This document shows positions 35,523-45,595 of a stretch of DNA of 64,000 nt, in pieces. Position 1 is the first letter of the stretch. Every line of letters begins with the position of its first letter. Origin of the DNA: JANMDR01 sp031409495. Lineage in GTDB: Bacteria; Pseudomonadota; Gammaproteobacteria; Burkholderiales; Usitatibacteraceae. The stretch lies in the NCBI GenBank assembly GCA_031409495.1, contig JANNXI010000022.1, positions 1 through 64,000 on the forward strand, in the 5' to 3' direction. The notes under the pieces were generated by a model. That model saw nothing but the letters and a program-made list of their open reading frames with translations. It was not told where the DNA came from and made no database searches. The translations under genes and the position numbers were made by a program.

Positions 35523-38500
35523 ATGTCCGTCAGTACACAAAACGCATTTGATACGGGGCCGCTTTCCTGGGTTAAGGCGGAAATTGAGCATTCGCTAAAC
35601 GAGGCGCGGGCAAATCTAGACAAATTGCTGGCTGATCCTGCTGATGCAAAAGTCCAGAAATTTGTTGCGACGCATTTACACCAAGTTACCGGCGCACTGT
35701 CGATGGTAGGTTTGGGCGCAGCCACGCGCTTTAATGAAGAAATTGAAAAACTGGTTGCGACATTTGAAACTGATCCGGCGAATGCACGCGCTGACGCCGC
35801 TAATCGTATCGCCTGCTCTAAAAAAGCCACTGCGGCGCTTTCGTCCTATCTTGACACACTCAGCGCAAGCGGCGTAGATCGTCCAATGATGTTGGCGCCC
35901 GCTTACGTAGCGCTAAACCAAGTACAAGGCTTAAAGGATGCTTCTGAAAGCGATTTATTTTCGCCAGATTTATCCACACAAATTCCAATGCAGGACGAAA
36001 CCATTGCACTGCCCAAGCAAGAGATGATGGTTGAAGCCATCAAGCAGCGACGTGGAATGTATCAGGGTGGTTTGCTAAAACTACTGCGGGATAAAGATAT
36101 GCAAGGCGGCGCGCGCGATATGCGTAATGCCACACTAGCAATTGAAGCGCTACAAATAATGTCTCCCTCGCGATCATTCTGGTTCACCGCGAGTGGGTTT
36201 TTTGATGCAATCGCAAATTCTCCGACCGAAGCTGGGCTCACCGCAGTATCGCTGTTCGGTAAAATTGATCAGCAAATTAAATTGCTAATTGAGGGTGTAC
36301 ACAAGGTACCGGAGCGCCTTTTCCGCGACCTACTCCTCATTATTGGTAAATCCACCGCAAAAACGGAACGCATCAGACGTATTCGCGAAATCTATCGCCT
36401 TGATGAGCTTTTGGCTGAACCTGATTCTGCACGTTTAGACAACGATGATCAGCTCGCGAGCGTGATTCGCCAAATGCGTGAGCAAGTCACCACACAAAAA
36501 GAAGATTGGCTCAAATACACCAGCGGTAATCGCGGCGCATTAGAATCGTTTGCGAAAATTGGTGAATCTCTGGTGGCAGCTGCCGGCAACCAACCTAACA
36601 CCAAGCTCACCCAGTTATTACAAGTGCTGGCAGCCGTTGGCCCACACCTGCGTAAGGTGGGCATTCCACCAAATGAATCGCAATCGCTGGAAGTTGCCAC
36701 GGCGATGTTGTTCCTAGAAACATCGCTAGAAAACTATGGTCAGCTCGGTGAAGACTTTGCAACACAAAGCGCCACAGTTGTTGGCCGCGTTAAAGGCGCA
36801 ATGACTGGTGCCGTATTGCCAGCCATGGATCCCGCATCCAGCGGCATGGTCGACAGCATGACCAAACGCGCGCAAGAGCGTTTACTGATGTTCCAAGTGG
36901 GCCAAGAAGTACAAATCAACCTACAACATATTGAAACCGTTTTAGATAACTTCTTCCGTGAACCCGCAAAGGTTACCGAACTCGCCACCTTAAGCCCGTT
37001 ATTTTCACAGGTGCAAGGCGCGCTAATGATTTTAGAGTTAGACGAAGCCGCAGTACTGAATCAGCAATTATCGGGACGCGTATCGCAGTTTGCGTCAGGC
37101 GCCCTTAAAGGTTCGGGCGACGATGCTGAGGCGGTTGCTGAAGGCGTATCTGCGCTCGGCTTGTATGTGACAGCGCTGCAGCAAGCGCAGGCAAACCCGC
37201 GGGAAGCACTATTGCCAGCACTCATTCGTTTCGGTTTGGCCAGCAAACCGGCCGAAATCGAACGCTCTCTTATTCAATCACCAATTAGCCGTGCGGATGT
37301 CGATGTATCGAAGCAAAAAGTACAGGAGCTGTACGAAGACTGGAAACAAAGCCCTGAACAAACTACTACCCGAGACCAACTACGGGAAGCAGTTAGAGAG
37401 CTTAACCAAGGGGCGTTATTGGTCTCTGACTCTGTAGCCGCAAGACAAAGTGAAGAAGCACTAAAAGCCATCGATCAATCCTTCGATCCAAGTCGTAGCG
37501 GTATCTTGGAGGCAATGAAAGATATCGAACCTGTTAATCCGACGACAGCACCAGCCGCGCAAACCGTTCATTTGGTGGATGCGCCAGAAGCCGAAGTAGA
37601 CCAAGAATTACTCGACATTTTCTTGGAAGAAGCCACCGAGGTAGTTGCGACTATTCTCGAAAATTTGGCAACGATTCGCGCCAACCCACAAGACAAAGAA
37701 GCGCTTGTCACCATTCGCCGCGGGTACCATACGCTTAAAGGCAGCGGTCGCATGGTTGGCTTAAACGACCTTGGTGAAGTAGGCTGGCATTGCGAACAAG
37801 TACTCAACAAATGGCTTAAGGAAGAAAAAGCACCAAGTTCAGGATTGCTTGAATTTATTCAAGTTTCGAGTAATTCGTTTTCTTCTTGGGTTAGTGCCTT
37901 GCAAAACAACGGTTCTGCCCGCGTCGATGGCACGATGATCGTACGGGCAGCCGATGCTATTAAAAATGGCAAGCAGCCAGACTTCACACCGCTTTCAGAA
38001 TTGATTGCAGTGACTGCTATTCCAGTCGCAGCACCCGTCCCTGAAATACAGCAAATTTCTATCGAAACTGTCGTAGATACTCCTCTGGTGTCTGCGTTAC
38101 CTACCGTTGACGTTGAAACCAAAGAAAGCTTGGATGTTGGCGCTCTTGCGGATATTGGTGGTCTTGGCGGTCTTATGGCTGGTGCCGTGGGGCTTGAGGG
38201 ACTTTCACTTAATCTGGTCGAACCGGTAACGCCAGCAACAAGCGTGGTCGTGCCGCAGGCAGCTCCCGCTGACGCAATCCCTGCAGTAGACGAAATATCT
38301 GAAATTACGGCACCCGTAGCACTTGAAACGGACAACGCAATTCAAGTTGCACCTATTGATTTTGATTTATTCGGCACATCTGTTGCAACTCCAGCGGTGG
38401 AGGTAATACCGGTTGTTGCAGCTAACATCCCATCAACGACGAATGCGTCTATTTCGGTAGATTTTGATCTTTTCGGCGACACACCAACAGCGCCAATCAT

Positions 38501-41500
38501 GGCCGAAACGACACCCGCAACGCTTGAAGCCATCGTTATCGAAAGCCCAGCTATTCCGCCTGTGTTAGCTGAGGCCATAGTAGCGGTTGAAGTGGATCCG
38601 TTTGCGGCGCTGTTTGCTGAAGTTGCGCCTTCAACGCAGCCAGAAATCGAACCTAAACTAGACGTACCAGCGATCGTCGCAACTGCAGAGATTCCAGTTT
38701 TAGCAGCGGCGCTTGAAGTACCATCTGTGACCGCCGCTCCAGACGCGTTGCGGGTAGTACCAGATGAAGAGTTGCAAGAATTGGTTGACTCCGAAAAAGC
38801 GCGCATCGCAGCGGCTTCCGAACCAACGGTCCTAATGCAAACAATCCCGCCGATACCACCGGCCGTACCAACCGCCACGCTCGACGCTGATATTTCGCTT
38901 ATCCCGCCACCAATTCCATTTACACCAGCACTTGAGCCGATACCTTCACTCGCACAAACATCAAGCTTCAGTTTTGATGCAGGCGCCTTAGCGTTGGGTG
39001 GTTTGGGCGCAGTGGCCGCTCTAACTGGTGCGGCAGCAATGGCTACCAGCGGATCTGGTGTTGAAGCGAAGGTTACGGTCGGTGCCACAGCGCTACCCGC
39101 TATTGCCGATGACGAGATTTCAATCGGTGGCAATATCCTACCGATAGCACTCTTTGAAATTTACCTCAGCGAAGCAGACTTGCACGCGGTGACCCTTGAT
39201 GCGGAAATGGCCGCACTAGAGTTTAATCCGCTGCTACCGGTCACGCATGATTTCATGCGCGCAGCACACACGCTAAATGGGTCATCGCGCACCACTGGCT
39301 TTGATGCAATCAGCGATGTTGCCCACGCGTTAGAAAAATGGCTTAAAGAACAAATTGAAAATCCAGTTGATTTCAGTTCACCCAGATTAGCGCTTACGCG
39401 ACGGGCCGTAGACGCACTTGGCGCGATGGTGTTCAATTTGCATGAAAAGCAACCGCCGCAAACGGATCCGGCTTTAATCGCTGAGTTGATTGCCATGCGC
39501 GAAGAAGTGCAATTTGCTAAGCGTGGCGAAACTGCACACACGAAACCGCCTGTACCCGTGGTGGCTATCGAAACGCCAAGCTTTGCAATATTCGATGTGC
39601 CTGCGGCTACACCAGTTCCGGACATTGTCAGCTCACCTGTTGAGTCGTTCGCAGTAGAAGCATTCGCGCTCGCAGAACCATCGCCTATGGCCGAGGCCGA
39701 AACGGTACCCGAGCTAGAGATGATCGTGCCGGATGCGGCGACTAGCCCAGCCGTTGCAGAAATCACTGATTTGTTTGCACCGGCACCGGTGCCGGCAGAA
39801 TCTGCTGATATCGCCGTTACCGCTAGCAGCGAAGTTCCTGTCGAAACAGTCGTACCGGCCGCGTTCGATGACAGCGCCTTCTTCGAAGAATTACCGACAA
39901 GCGACACCATTGCCTTTGAACCAGTTGTATTAGAACCGTTAGTAGTTGAACCGTTCACTGCCGAAGCACCAACGCTTGATGTGTCAACCGTAGCTGAAGC
40001 TGCTGCTGCTGAAACAGCGGAAGTTGCCGAACCAGTGGCTTCGGTCGAAGCAACGAGCGACGCCATAAGCATGGATACTGCTCTTTTATTTGATACATCA
40101 GAAACAACTACGCCGTGGGCGGAAGCTGCGCCTGAATCCACACCAGCACCCGAATCTGAACCAAGCAAATCCGGTTCCAGCTTCATGGACACAATTTCAG
40201 ATATTGCAGGTATTGGTGGCTTGGTTGGGTTAGCTGGTTTGGCTGGTGCAGCTGCACTCGCTCCGCCAACGCCCCCCGCACCCGATCCCGCACCAGCCGC
40301 GCCAGTTCTCATCCCCCTCGGCACGTTTCCAGCTGCAGCACCATCAAGCCAACCGGCGGCTCAATTTACGCCGCAAGCGGCACCAGTTTTTGAAACTGCC
40401 GCCTTTGAATCTGGCAAAGAGCGCCGCGCCATTGTCGATGATATCGACATGGATTTACTGCCGATTTTTGTAGAAGAAGCACGTGAAATTATCCCGCAAA
40501 TCGGTGAAACCTTGCGCGGATGGCGGAACTCTCCGGCAAATCATTCTCCCCTTGGCGAGCTTACCCGTCATCTGCACACGCTAAAAGGTTCATCGCGAAT
40601 GGCAGGTTTGATGCGCTTAGGTGAACTTGCGCACGTAATCGAAACTAAAGTTTTAGTCATGGATCGTACGGCCGAACCAGCCGCGACTGATTTCGACGAA
40701 GTTGAAGCAGCCGTTGACCGGTTTAGCTCAACCCTCGAGCGGATGGCCACGGGCGATATGGCACCAATGCCGATCGAGATTCCGTTGCTGTCGCAAACGT
40801 CAATGGATCTACCGGCGCCTATTGCAGCGATGACGGCGGTACGCAATGAAATCGGCGCAGAGGGCGAGCGTTTAGAGGGCCGCGAACGACAAGCATTGCT
40901 ACGCGTTAACGCCAATATGATCGACCGCTTTGTAAACGAAGCGGGTGAAATGGCGATTGCGCGTTCGCGTATTGACCAAGAAATGATCACCTTCAAACGT
41001 GCGTTGTTGGAACTCACCCAAAATATTGGCCGGATGAAAACGCAGCTGCGTGAAATTGAAATTCAAGCTGAAACACAGATTCAATCACGGCAAAAAGAAG
41101 CTGAAGAACACGGCGCCCAGTTTGATCCGCTAGAGTTTGACCGCTTCTCGCGCACGCAAGAATTAACCCGATTCATGGCTGAAAGCTTAGCCGACGTGGT
41201 ATCGCTACAGCAATCATTGCAAAAGAACCTGGATGAAACGGATGCGGCCTTGCTTCACCAAAGTCGCCTAAACCGCGATTTGCAACAAGGCTTGATGGGT
41301 GTTCGTTTGGTACCATTGGGTAACCTGCAGGATCGTTTCTATCGCTTGGTTCGCCAAACGGCAAAAGAACTAGGCAAGAAAGTTAACCTTGAATTCCGTG
41401 GCGTACGGGTGGAAATTGACCGTTCTGTACTTGAAAAAATTACCGCGCCGCTCGAGCATTTATTGCGCAACGCCGTCGCACACGGGCTGGAAACGCCCGA

Positions 41501-42818
41501 CGTACGTAGTCGTGCGAAGAAAGAGGAAATTGGCGAAATCGGTATTGACGCACAACAAATCGGCAATGAAATTCTATTAACGCTTACCGATGATGGTAAT
41601 GGTCTAAACTTCCCGCGCATCCGCGAAAAAGCGATTGCCCAAGGATTGCTCGATGCTAATGCCGAAGTAACAGACCAACAGCTCACGCAATACATCTTCA
41701 TGTCCGGTTTCTCCACCGCCAATGAAGTAACGCAAATTGCCGGCCGTGGCGTGGGGATGGACGTTGTACGTAATGAGATCGTATCCCTCGGTGGTCGGGT
41801 TGATATTACCTCTACACCCGGCAAAGGAACATCGTTCTTTGTTAGCTTACCACTCACTTTAGCGGTAACCCAGGCGGTGCTGGTACGGGTTGGCGAAACC
41901 TTGTACGCAATACCTTCAGTAATGATCGAACAGGTTCAAGAATACAAGGGCAAACGCTACGAGCCATTGTTAGCGCTGAGCGAAATTGAGTGGAAGGGTA
42001 ATCGTTATCCTCTCCGCTCAATGGAAGCACTGCTTGGTGGCAAACCGCGCTTGTCTGTCATTAACAAAGCATCCGTTGTTTTAGCCAAGAGCGGTCAGCA
42101 ACGCGCAGCGATTCAAGTTGATGAAATTATCGGTAACCGTGAGATCGTGGTTAAAACAATTGGTCCGCAGTTAGCGCGGATGGTCGGTGTATCTGGTGCA
42201 ACGGTAATGGGTAACGGTCAGGTCATCTTAATCCTGAACCCTGTACAGCTAGTCTATCGCGAGGCCGCAACCGTTACCGTTGAGAAAACAGCGCACCCCG
42301 CTGCCAGCAATGTGGGCGAAGTCCAGATTCCAATGGATTCTATATCGGTAGTTGCTGGCCCATCACTTGCTGAAACGCTTGCCGCCAATATGTTTGATGA
42401 TAGCGGCGCTGCAACTGAAGCACCAGTAATTGAACGCACTACACCGCTGGTCATGGTGGTTGATGACTCGCTTACAGTACGTAAAATTACCAGTCGTATG
42501 TTGTTGCGTGAGAGCTACGAAGTGGCAACGGCAAAAGACGGTATCGATGCGCTGCAGCAGTTGCAAGACATCATGCCTGATATTATCTTGCTCGATATTG
42601 AGATGCCAAGAATGGACGGCTTTGAATTTGCGCGCAATATGCGCGCAGATGCGAAACTGCGCAACATACCAATCATCATGATTACGTCCCGCACCGCCGA
42701 CAAGCATCGCAACCATGCGTTAGAGTTGGGCGTAAACGAATACATGGGTAAGCCGTATCAAGAAGAGCAATTGCTAGCGCTGATTAAGCAATATACACAA
42801 CATCGTCGGACGGGTTAA
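35523..42818 (+). CDS. chpA: Hybrid chemotaxis histidine kinase ChpA (PilL)
   Basis: 2431 residues. Hpt-like domains with histidines near 53 (HLHQVTGALSM), 736 (YHTLKGSGRMVG), 1248 (AHTLNGSSRTTG) and 1685 (LHTLKGSSRMAG); CheA dimerisation about 1790-1930; HATPase about 1970-2110 (HLLRNAVAHGLE, DDGNGLNFPRI, GRGVGMDVVR); CheW-like about 2115-2245; receiver about 2305-2425 with phospho-Asp in ILLDIEMPRMDGF (near 2356). Long Ala/Pro/Val/Glu-rich linkers (about 840-1200 and 1330-1640) separate the Hpt units. Pseudomonas ChpA has a similar size and order. Last gene of the operon, followed by a strong terminator. Confidence 0.96.
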   Translation: MSVSTQNAFDTGPLSWVKAEIEHSLNEARANLDKLLADPADAKVQKFVATHLHQVTGALSMVGLGAATRFNEEIEKLVATFETDPANARADAANRIACSKKATAALSSYLDTLSASGVDRPMMLAPAYVALNQVQGLKDASESDLFSPDLSTQIPMQDETIALPKQEMMVEAIKQRRGMYQGGLLKLLRDKDMQGGARDMRNATLAIEALQIMSPSRSFWFTASGFFDAIANSPTEAGLTAVSLFGKIDQQIKLLIEGVHKVPERLFRDLLLIIGKSTAKTERIRRIREIYRLDELLAEPDSARLDNDDQLASVIRQMREQVTTQKEDWLKYTSGNRGALESFAKIGESLVAAAGNQPNTKLTQLLQVLAAVGPHLRKVGIPPNESQSLEVATAMLFLETSLENYGQLGEDFATQSATVVGRVKGAMTGAVLPAMDPASSGMVDSMTKRAQERLLMFQVGQEVQINLQHIETVLDNFFREPAKVTELATLSPLFSQVQGALMILELDEAAVLNQQLSGRVSQFASGALKGSGDDAEAVAEGVSALGLYVTALQQAQANPREALLPALIRFGLASKPAEIERSLIQSPISRADVDVSKQKVQELYEDWKQSPEQTTTRDQLREAVRELNQGALLVSDSVAARQSEEALKAIDQSFDPSRSGILEAMKDIEPVNPTTAPAAQTVHLVDAPEAEVDQELLDIFLEEATEVVATILENLATIRANPQDKEALVTIRRGYHTLKGSGRMVGLNDLGEVGWHCEQVLNKWLKEEKAPSSGLLEFIQVSSNSFSSWVSALQNNGSARVDGTMIVRAADAIKNGKQPDFTPLSELIAVTAIPVAAPVPEIQQISIETVVDTPLVSALPTVDVETKESLDVGALADIGGLGGLMAGAVGLEGLSLNLVEPVTPATSVVVPQAAPADAIPAVDEISEITAPVALETDNAIQVAPIDFDLFGTSVATPAVEVIPVVAANIPSTTNASISVDFDLFGDTPTAPIMAETTPATLEAIVIESPAIPPVLAEAIVAVEVDPFAALFAEVAPSTQPEIEPKLDVPAIVATAEIPVLAAALEVPSVTAAPDALRVVPDEELQELVDSEKARIAAASEPTVLMQTIPPIPPAVPTATLDADISLIPPPIPFTPALEPIPSLAQTSSFSFDAGALALGGLGAVAALTGAAAMATSGSGVEAKVTVGATALPAIADDEISIGGNILPIALFEIYLSEADLHAVTLDAEMAALEFNPLLPVTHDFMRAAHTLNGSSRTTGFDAISDVAHALEKWLKEQIENPVDFSSPRLALTRRAVDALGAMVFNLHEKQPPQTDPALIAELIAMREEVQFAKRGETAHTKPPVPVVAIETPSFAIFDVPAATPVPDIVSSPVESFAVEAFALAEPSPMAEAETVPELEMIVPDAATSPAVAEITDLFAPAPVPAESADIAVTASSEVPVETVVPAAFDDSAFFEELPTSDTIAFEPVVLEPLVVEPFTAEAPTLDVSTVAEAAAAETAEVAEPVASVEATSDAISMDTALLFDTSETTTPWAEAAPESTPAPESEPSKSGSSFMDTISDIAGIGGLVGLAGLAGAAALAPPTPPAPDPAPAAPVLIPLGTFPAAAPSSQPAAQFTPQAAPVFETAAFESGKERRAIVDDIDMDLLPIFVEEAREIIPQIGETLRGWRNSPANHSPLGELTRHLHTLKGSSRMAGLMRLGELAHVIETKVLVMDRTAEPAATDFDEVEAAVDRFSSTLERMATGDMAPMPIEIPLLSQTSMDLPAPIAAMTAVRNEIGAEGERLEGRERQALLRVNANMIDRFVNEAGEMAIARSRIDQEMITFKRALLELTQNIGRMKTQLREIEIQAETQIQSRQKEAEEHGAQFDPLEFDRFSRTQELTRFMAESLADVVSLQQSLQKNLDETDAALLHQSRLNRDLQQGLMGVRLVPLGNLQDRFYRLVRQTAKELGKKVNLEFRGVRVEIDRSVLEKITAPLEHLLRNAVAHGLETPDVRSRAKKEEIGEIGIDAQQIGNEILLTLTDDGNGLNFPRIREKAIAQGLLDANAEVTDQQLTQYIFMSGFSTANEVTQIAGRGVGMDVVRNEIVSLGGRVDITSTPGKGTSFFVSLPLTLAVTQAVLVRVGETLYAIPSVMIEQVQEYKGKRYEPLLALSEIEWKGNRYPLRSMEALLGGKPRLSVINKASVVLAKSGQQRAAIQVDEIIGNREIVVKTIGPQLARMVGVSGATVMGNGQVILILNPVQLVYREAATVTVEKTAHPAASNVGEVQIPMDSISVVAGPSLAETLAANMFDDSGAATEAPVIERTTPLVMVVDDSLTVRKITSRMLLRESYEVATAKDGIDALQQLQDIMPDIILLDIEMPRMDGFEFARNMRADAKLRNIPIIMITSRTADKHRNHALELGVNEYMGKPYQEEQLLALIKQYTQHRRTG

Positions 42819-42837
42819 CTGCAGTCGATGCCAAACC

Positions 42838-42884
42838 AAAACCCCCGCTGCGAAATGATCCGCAGCGGGGGTTTTGGTTTTTTG
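42838..42884 (+). terminator. Strong intrinsic terminator of the pil-chp operon
   Basis: A perfect 15-bp stem AAAACCCCCGCTGCG/CGCAGCGGGGGTTTT with an 8-base loop, followed by GGTTTTTT, begins 20 bases after the chpA stop. Confidence 0.95.
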
Positions 42885-42970
42885 GGACGCTGCAAAAGCG
42901 TTGTTTGTAACCGGTTTGAGCGCAATTAATACGGCATTGATTTAGAAATTGCATTAATGAGCCCAAAGAA

Positions 42971-43007
42971 TGCCTGGAGACGTTCTAGATACGGCCATCT
43001 CCAGCCT
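42971..43007. repeat. REP-like palindrome (eroded core)
   Basis: TGCCTGGAGACGTTCTAGAT and the right arm GGCCATCTCCAGCC, between chpA and the serine hydrolase pseudogene. Confidence 0.7.
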
Positions 43008-43030
43008 GATATAGCAATCAATCCCCGGGG

Positions 43031-44651
43031 CTATTTCTTCCGCGTCGCCACAAAGTTGCCATTCGGCTGATAAAACGCCGCTTGACTCACAACCCCTTTT
43101 TCATCGGCCATAAATTCAATGCTAAACCCGCTCGCTCCCTTCACCGCAAATTTACGACCACGCAGGCCGCTCAACTCACGAGTTGGCTGACTAGGTATCG
43201 CTAAGGTCAGCACATAATCTTCGCGCAGAGTAATGGTAATTCCATTTCCATATCAAAGCGCTGGTTATTATTATAAATCTCGAAATTTCGTCGTTCCCGC
43301 GCAGGCGGGAATCCAGCGGCTATTACTGACGACAAGGGAATCCCACCTGCGCGGGAACGACGACCCGTTAGCGCTTTTCGTTATGGCACTATTGATATAG
43401 AAATGGAATTGTCATCGGGTGCAGCAAACACTCCATGATGAAAATGCGGAAGGGCACTGCTTAAACCCTTGTATTTGGCGGCCAAGCTTTACCCTTGCAA
43501 CGTAATAGCAATTACGTCATAACCTAGTTGAGCGTAATCACCGATGTATTCAGTGAGTCGATGCGTAGGTGATGCCCCACCCGGCATATCGCCGCCATGA
43601 TGTACCAACTTTTCACTACGGTAGTGCGTTAAGAAAAATCCCATGCCATATCGGGTGGCCGAAATTTCATCGAACAATCGCGCGTCCTGCATGACCATTT
43701 GCGGGTTGGTCATTTCAATAATGTCGGCGGCGTTTAAAATTGTTTTGCCTTCAAACTACCCGTTGACCAACAACATTTGCAGGTATTGCGCCATGTCGTC
43801 CATTTGGAATTCATCGCGCCGGCTGGTGCCATGGCATTGATGGGCTTGTAGCTAATGCGCTTTGGCACTTCTTTTTCAACCCACGCGTAAGCCGCACCCA
43901 CATGGGTGACTTCAACATTTCATCAATTGATAAGCTGGAGGCACCCATATTTAGGGCTTTGGGAGGCTTCGCTGTAAGAACGTTTCCCAATCGGTGCCAG
44001 CTACTTTACCGCTCAAGTAGCCTGCTGTCATGTACATAAAATTATTGTATTGCCAAGTCGCGCGTAGCTCGGCTGAGGGTTCCAAATGTTGTAATCGCTG
44101 ATACAAGACTTCACGCGTGGCGGTGGCATTAAACCAAGAGAAATCATGACGGGGTAAGCCGGTGCGGTGGGTAACTAAATCACGCGGCGTCGCATTCAGA
44201 GTGATGGTGTCATTGTGCATTTTAAATTCAGGCAGGTAATCGCGCATCGGTTTATCCCACGCCAACTCGCCCTCGCGTACTAACGTTGCCATGGCGGCGA
44301 CGGTAAAAGATTTAGTGACCGATGCAATGGGCTGCACGGTGAGGTGCGTCATTGGCAGTTTTTTCTCAATATCGCGCAGGCCATAACAACGCTGCAAAAT
44401 GACGTGCGGCGCACCTTTATCGTCCATGCGCAGCACGGTAATAGCAGCACCTAGCGTGTTCCATTTTTTAACTGCGCTTCAACAAATGTATCAAATGTAT
44501 CAAAATCAGCCAAGGCTAATTCTGGACTATCAATTTTTACACCGACTTCCGGTGGCACGGTGGTGGCCCGCGCCGTGACGCCAGCAAACAAAGCAAAAGC
44601 CGAAAATAGGCCATAACCCAGCGCTTTAAAATAATGCATAGTCATCATCAT
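43031..44651 (-). pseudogene. Serine hydrolase (beta-lactamase family) pseudogene interrupted by a MITE
   Basis: Pieces of one gene lie in order but in different frames. 44651-44451: signal peptide (ALFAGVTARA) and start. Frameshift near 44455, then 44436-43951 with SVTK (the SxxK serine) and YNN (the YxN motif). 43950-43714: several frame changes. 43713-43489: the HHGGDMPGGAS motif. 43488-43410: AAKYKGLSSALPHFHHG in another frame. Then a 171-bp MITE, then the C-terminal domain from LREDYVLTLAIPSQP to the stop at 43031. The gene is dead. Its catalytic motifs are complete, unlike the intact relative at 13479. Confidence 0.88.
43239..43409 (-). mobile_element. MITE-like element, 171 bp, copy 1
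   Basis: Starts ATTCCATTTCCATATC and ends GATATAGAAATGGAAT, an imperfect terminal inverted repeat. The interior has a second palindrome, CGTCGTTCCCGCGCAGGCGGG against CCTGCGCGGGAACGACG. No coding sequence. About nine-tenths identical by eye to copy 2 at 48520-48690, which is inverted relative to it and has exactly the same length. It interrupts the coding sequence of a serine hydrolase pseudogene. Confidence 0.88.
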
Positions 44652-45070
44652 TGCCCTAATAAGTCATCAAAATATTCACTTTATTATGCCTGAAAACGCC
44701 CGTAAATAGGGCATCTTCAGGCATCTAATTAATGACAAAAGTTGCCTTAGTGCTATTTAGTTTTTGGTTCATCTGAACGATAACTAAGAAACTACGTCTA
44801 CTCAAGGAGGCTTATTTTAGGCGTTTGGCGGAAAAGTTTGGCGGAAAATTAGGTGATGTTGGCGGCTTGAAAAGCCTTGGCCAGCAATCGTAATTGTTTG
44901 CACGACACTTTGGATTAATTCAAAAGTGTATTTATAACCATTAATTGTAAACAATACGTAATGCACAAAAATTGGTGTATATTCAAATTTGGGCTAGAAA
45001 ATAATTAGCTGTGATTTTTATAGGCGACCCCTGAGCAGCACCTTTTAAACTTACTTTAGTGGGCGACAAT
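44652..45070. other. Gap of about 420 bases; REP copy plus a stray ribosome-binding site
   Basis: Apart from the palindrome at 44687-44723 no gene was seen. AAGGAGG at 44803-44809 is a perfect ribosome site with no ATG after it; the frame downstream (from a TTG near 44823) reads LAEKFGGKLGDVGGLKSLGQ and stops, so it may be a short remnant. The promoter of the secreted protease must lie in the right part. Confidence 0.4.
44687..44723. repeat. REP-like palindrome
   Basis: TGCCTGAAAACGCCCGTAAA and TAGGGCATCTTCAGGCA. Well-preserved outer arms. Located upstream of both divergent neighbours. Confidence 0.85.
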
Positions 45071-45583
45071 ATGAGCAATTCAAGCACTGCGTGTTTATCC
45101 AAATGCGCGTTTCAAAGAACGCGTATTTCTAATTTAGTTATAGGTTTATTGACTCTTGCAACAACTTTCGCTTTTGCGCCCATCGCGTTCGGGCAGCAAA
45201 CAAAAGAACCAGCCGTTCCAAAAACAAATAGTCAAGGGCTGCCTTGGTGGCAACCAACGGCAGAAATCCCCAAAGTGACAGATTTTCCTCTGGGGCCGGT
45301 TTACCGTATCCGTGAGGCGGCAAAAAAACCGTTCAGCACCAAACTCACCGATGCGCATATCCCGAATATCATCATTATAAAATTCAAAGATGGTTTGGCT
45401 GTAAAGGCAACGAACGGCGGCTTTACGCTAAGTGAAAAAATATTACCCGATGCAGATTTACGCCGAGGCATAGCGAACCGTTCGCGCGAATCACACTACG
45501 TTGAGGCCAATCGGGTTTCTGAGTTATTGGTGCGCGCTGGTGGTGCAAAAATTATTCCGCTTATCAAAATATCTCAAGCTTAA
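45071..45583 (+). pseudogene. N-terminal part of a secreted subtilase (signal peptide and propeptide)
   Basis: 170 residues from the ATG at 45071 (a GTG at 45059 is possible). Signal peptide about 20-42 (LVIGLLTLATTFAFAPIAFG), then a domain with IPNIIIIKFKDGLAVKATNG that looks like a protease propeptide or its linker. It ends at a TAA; the protease ORF starts four codons later in the same frame. The best reading is one gene, 45071-47551, cut by a nonsense codon (CAA to TAA would be one change). It could also be a true separate gene. Confidence 0.65.
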
Positions 45584-45595
45584 CACGACGCAGAA

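Noticed and set aside
39161..40324. 387-codon open frame on the minus strand opposite chpA (and a similar one at 38342-39133)
   Set aside because: It is the shadow of the Ala/Pro/Glu-rich linkers of ChpA; its Ser/Ala/Gly-rich product has no domain pattern and the plus-strand protein is clearly the real one.
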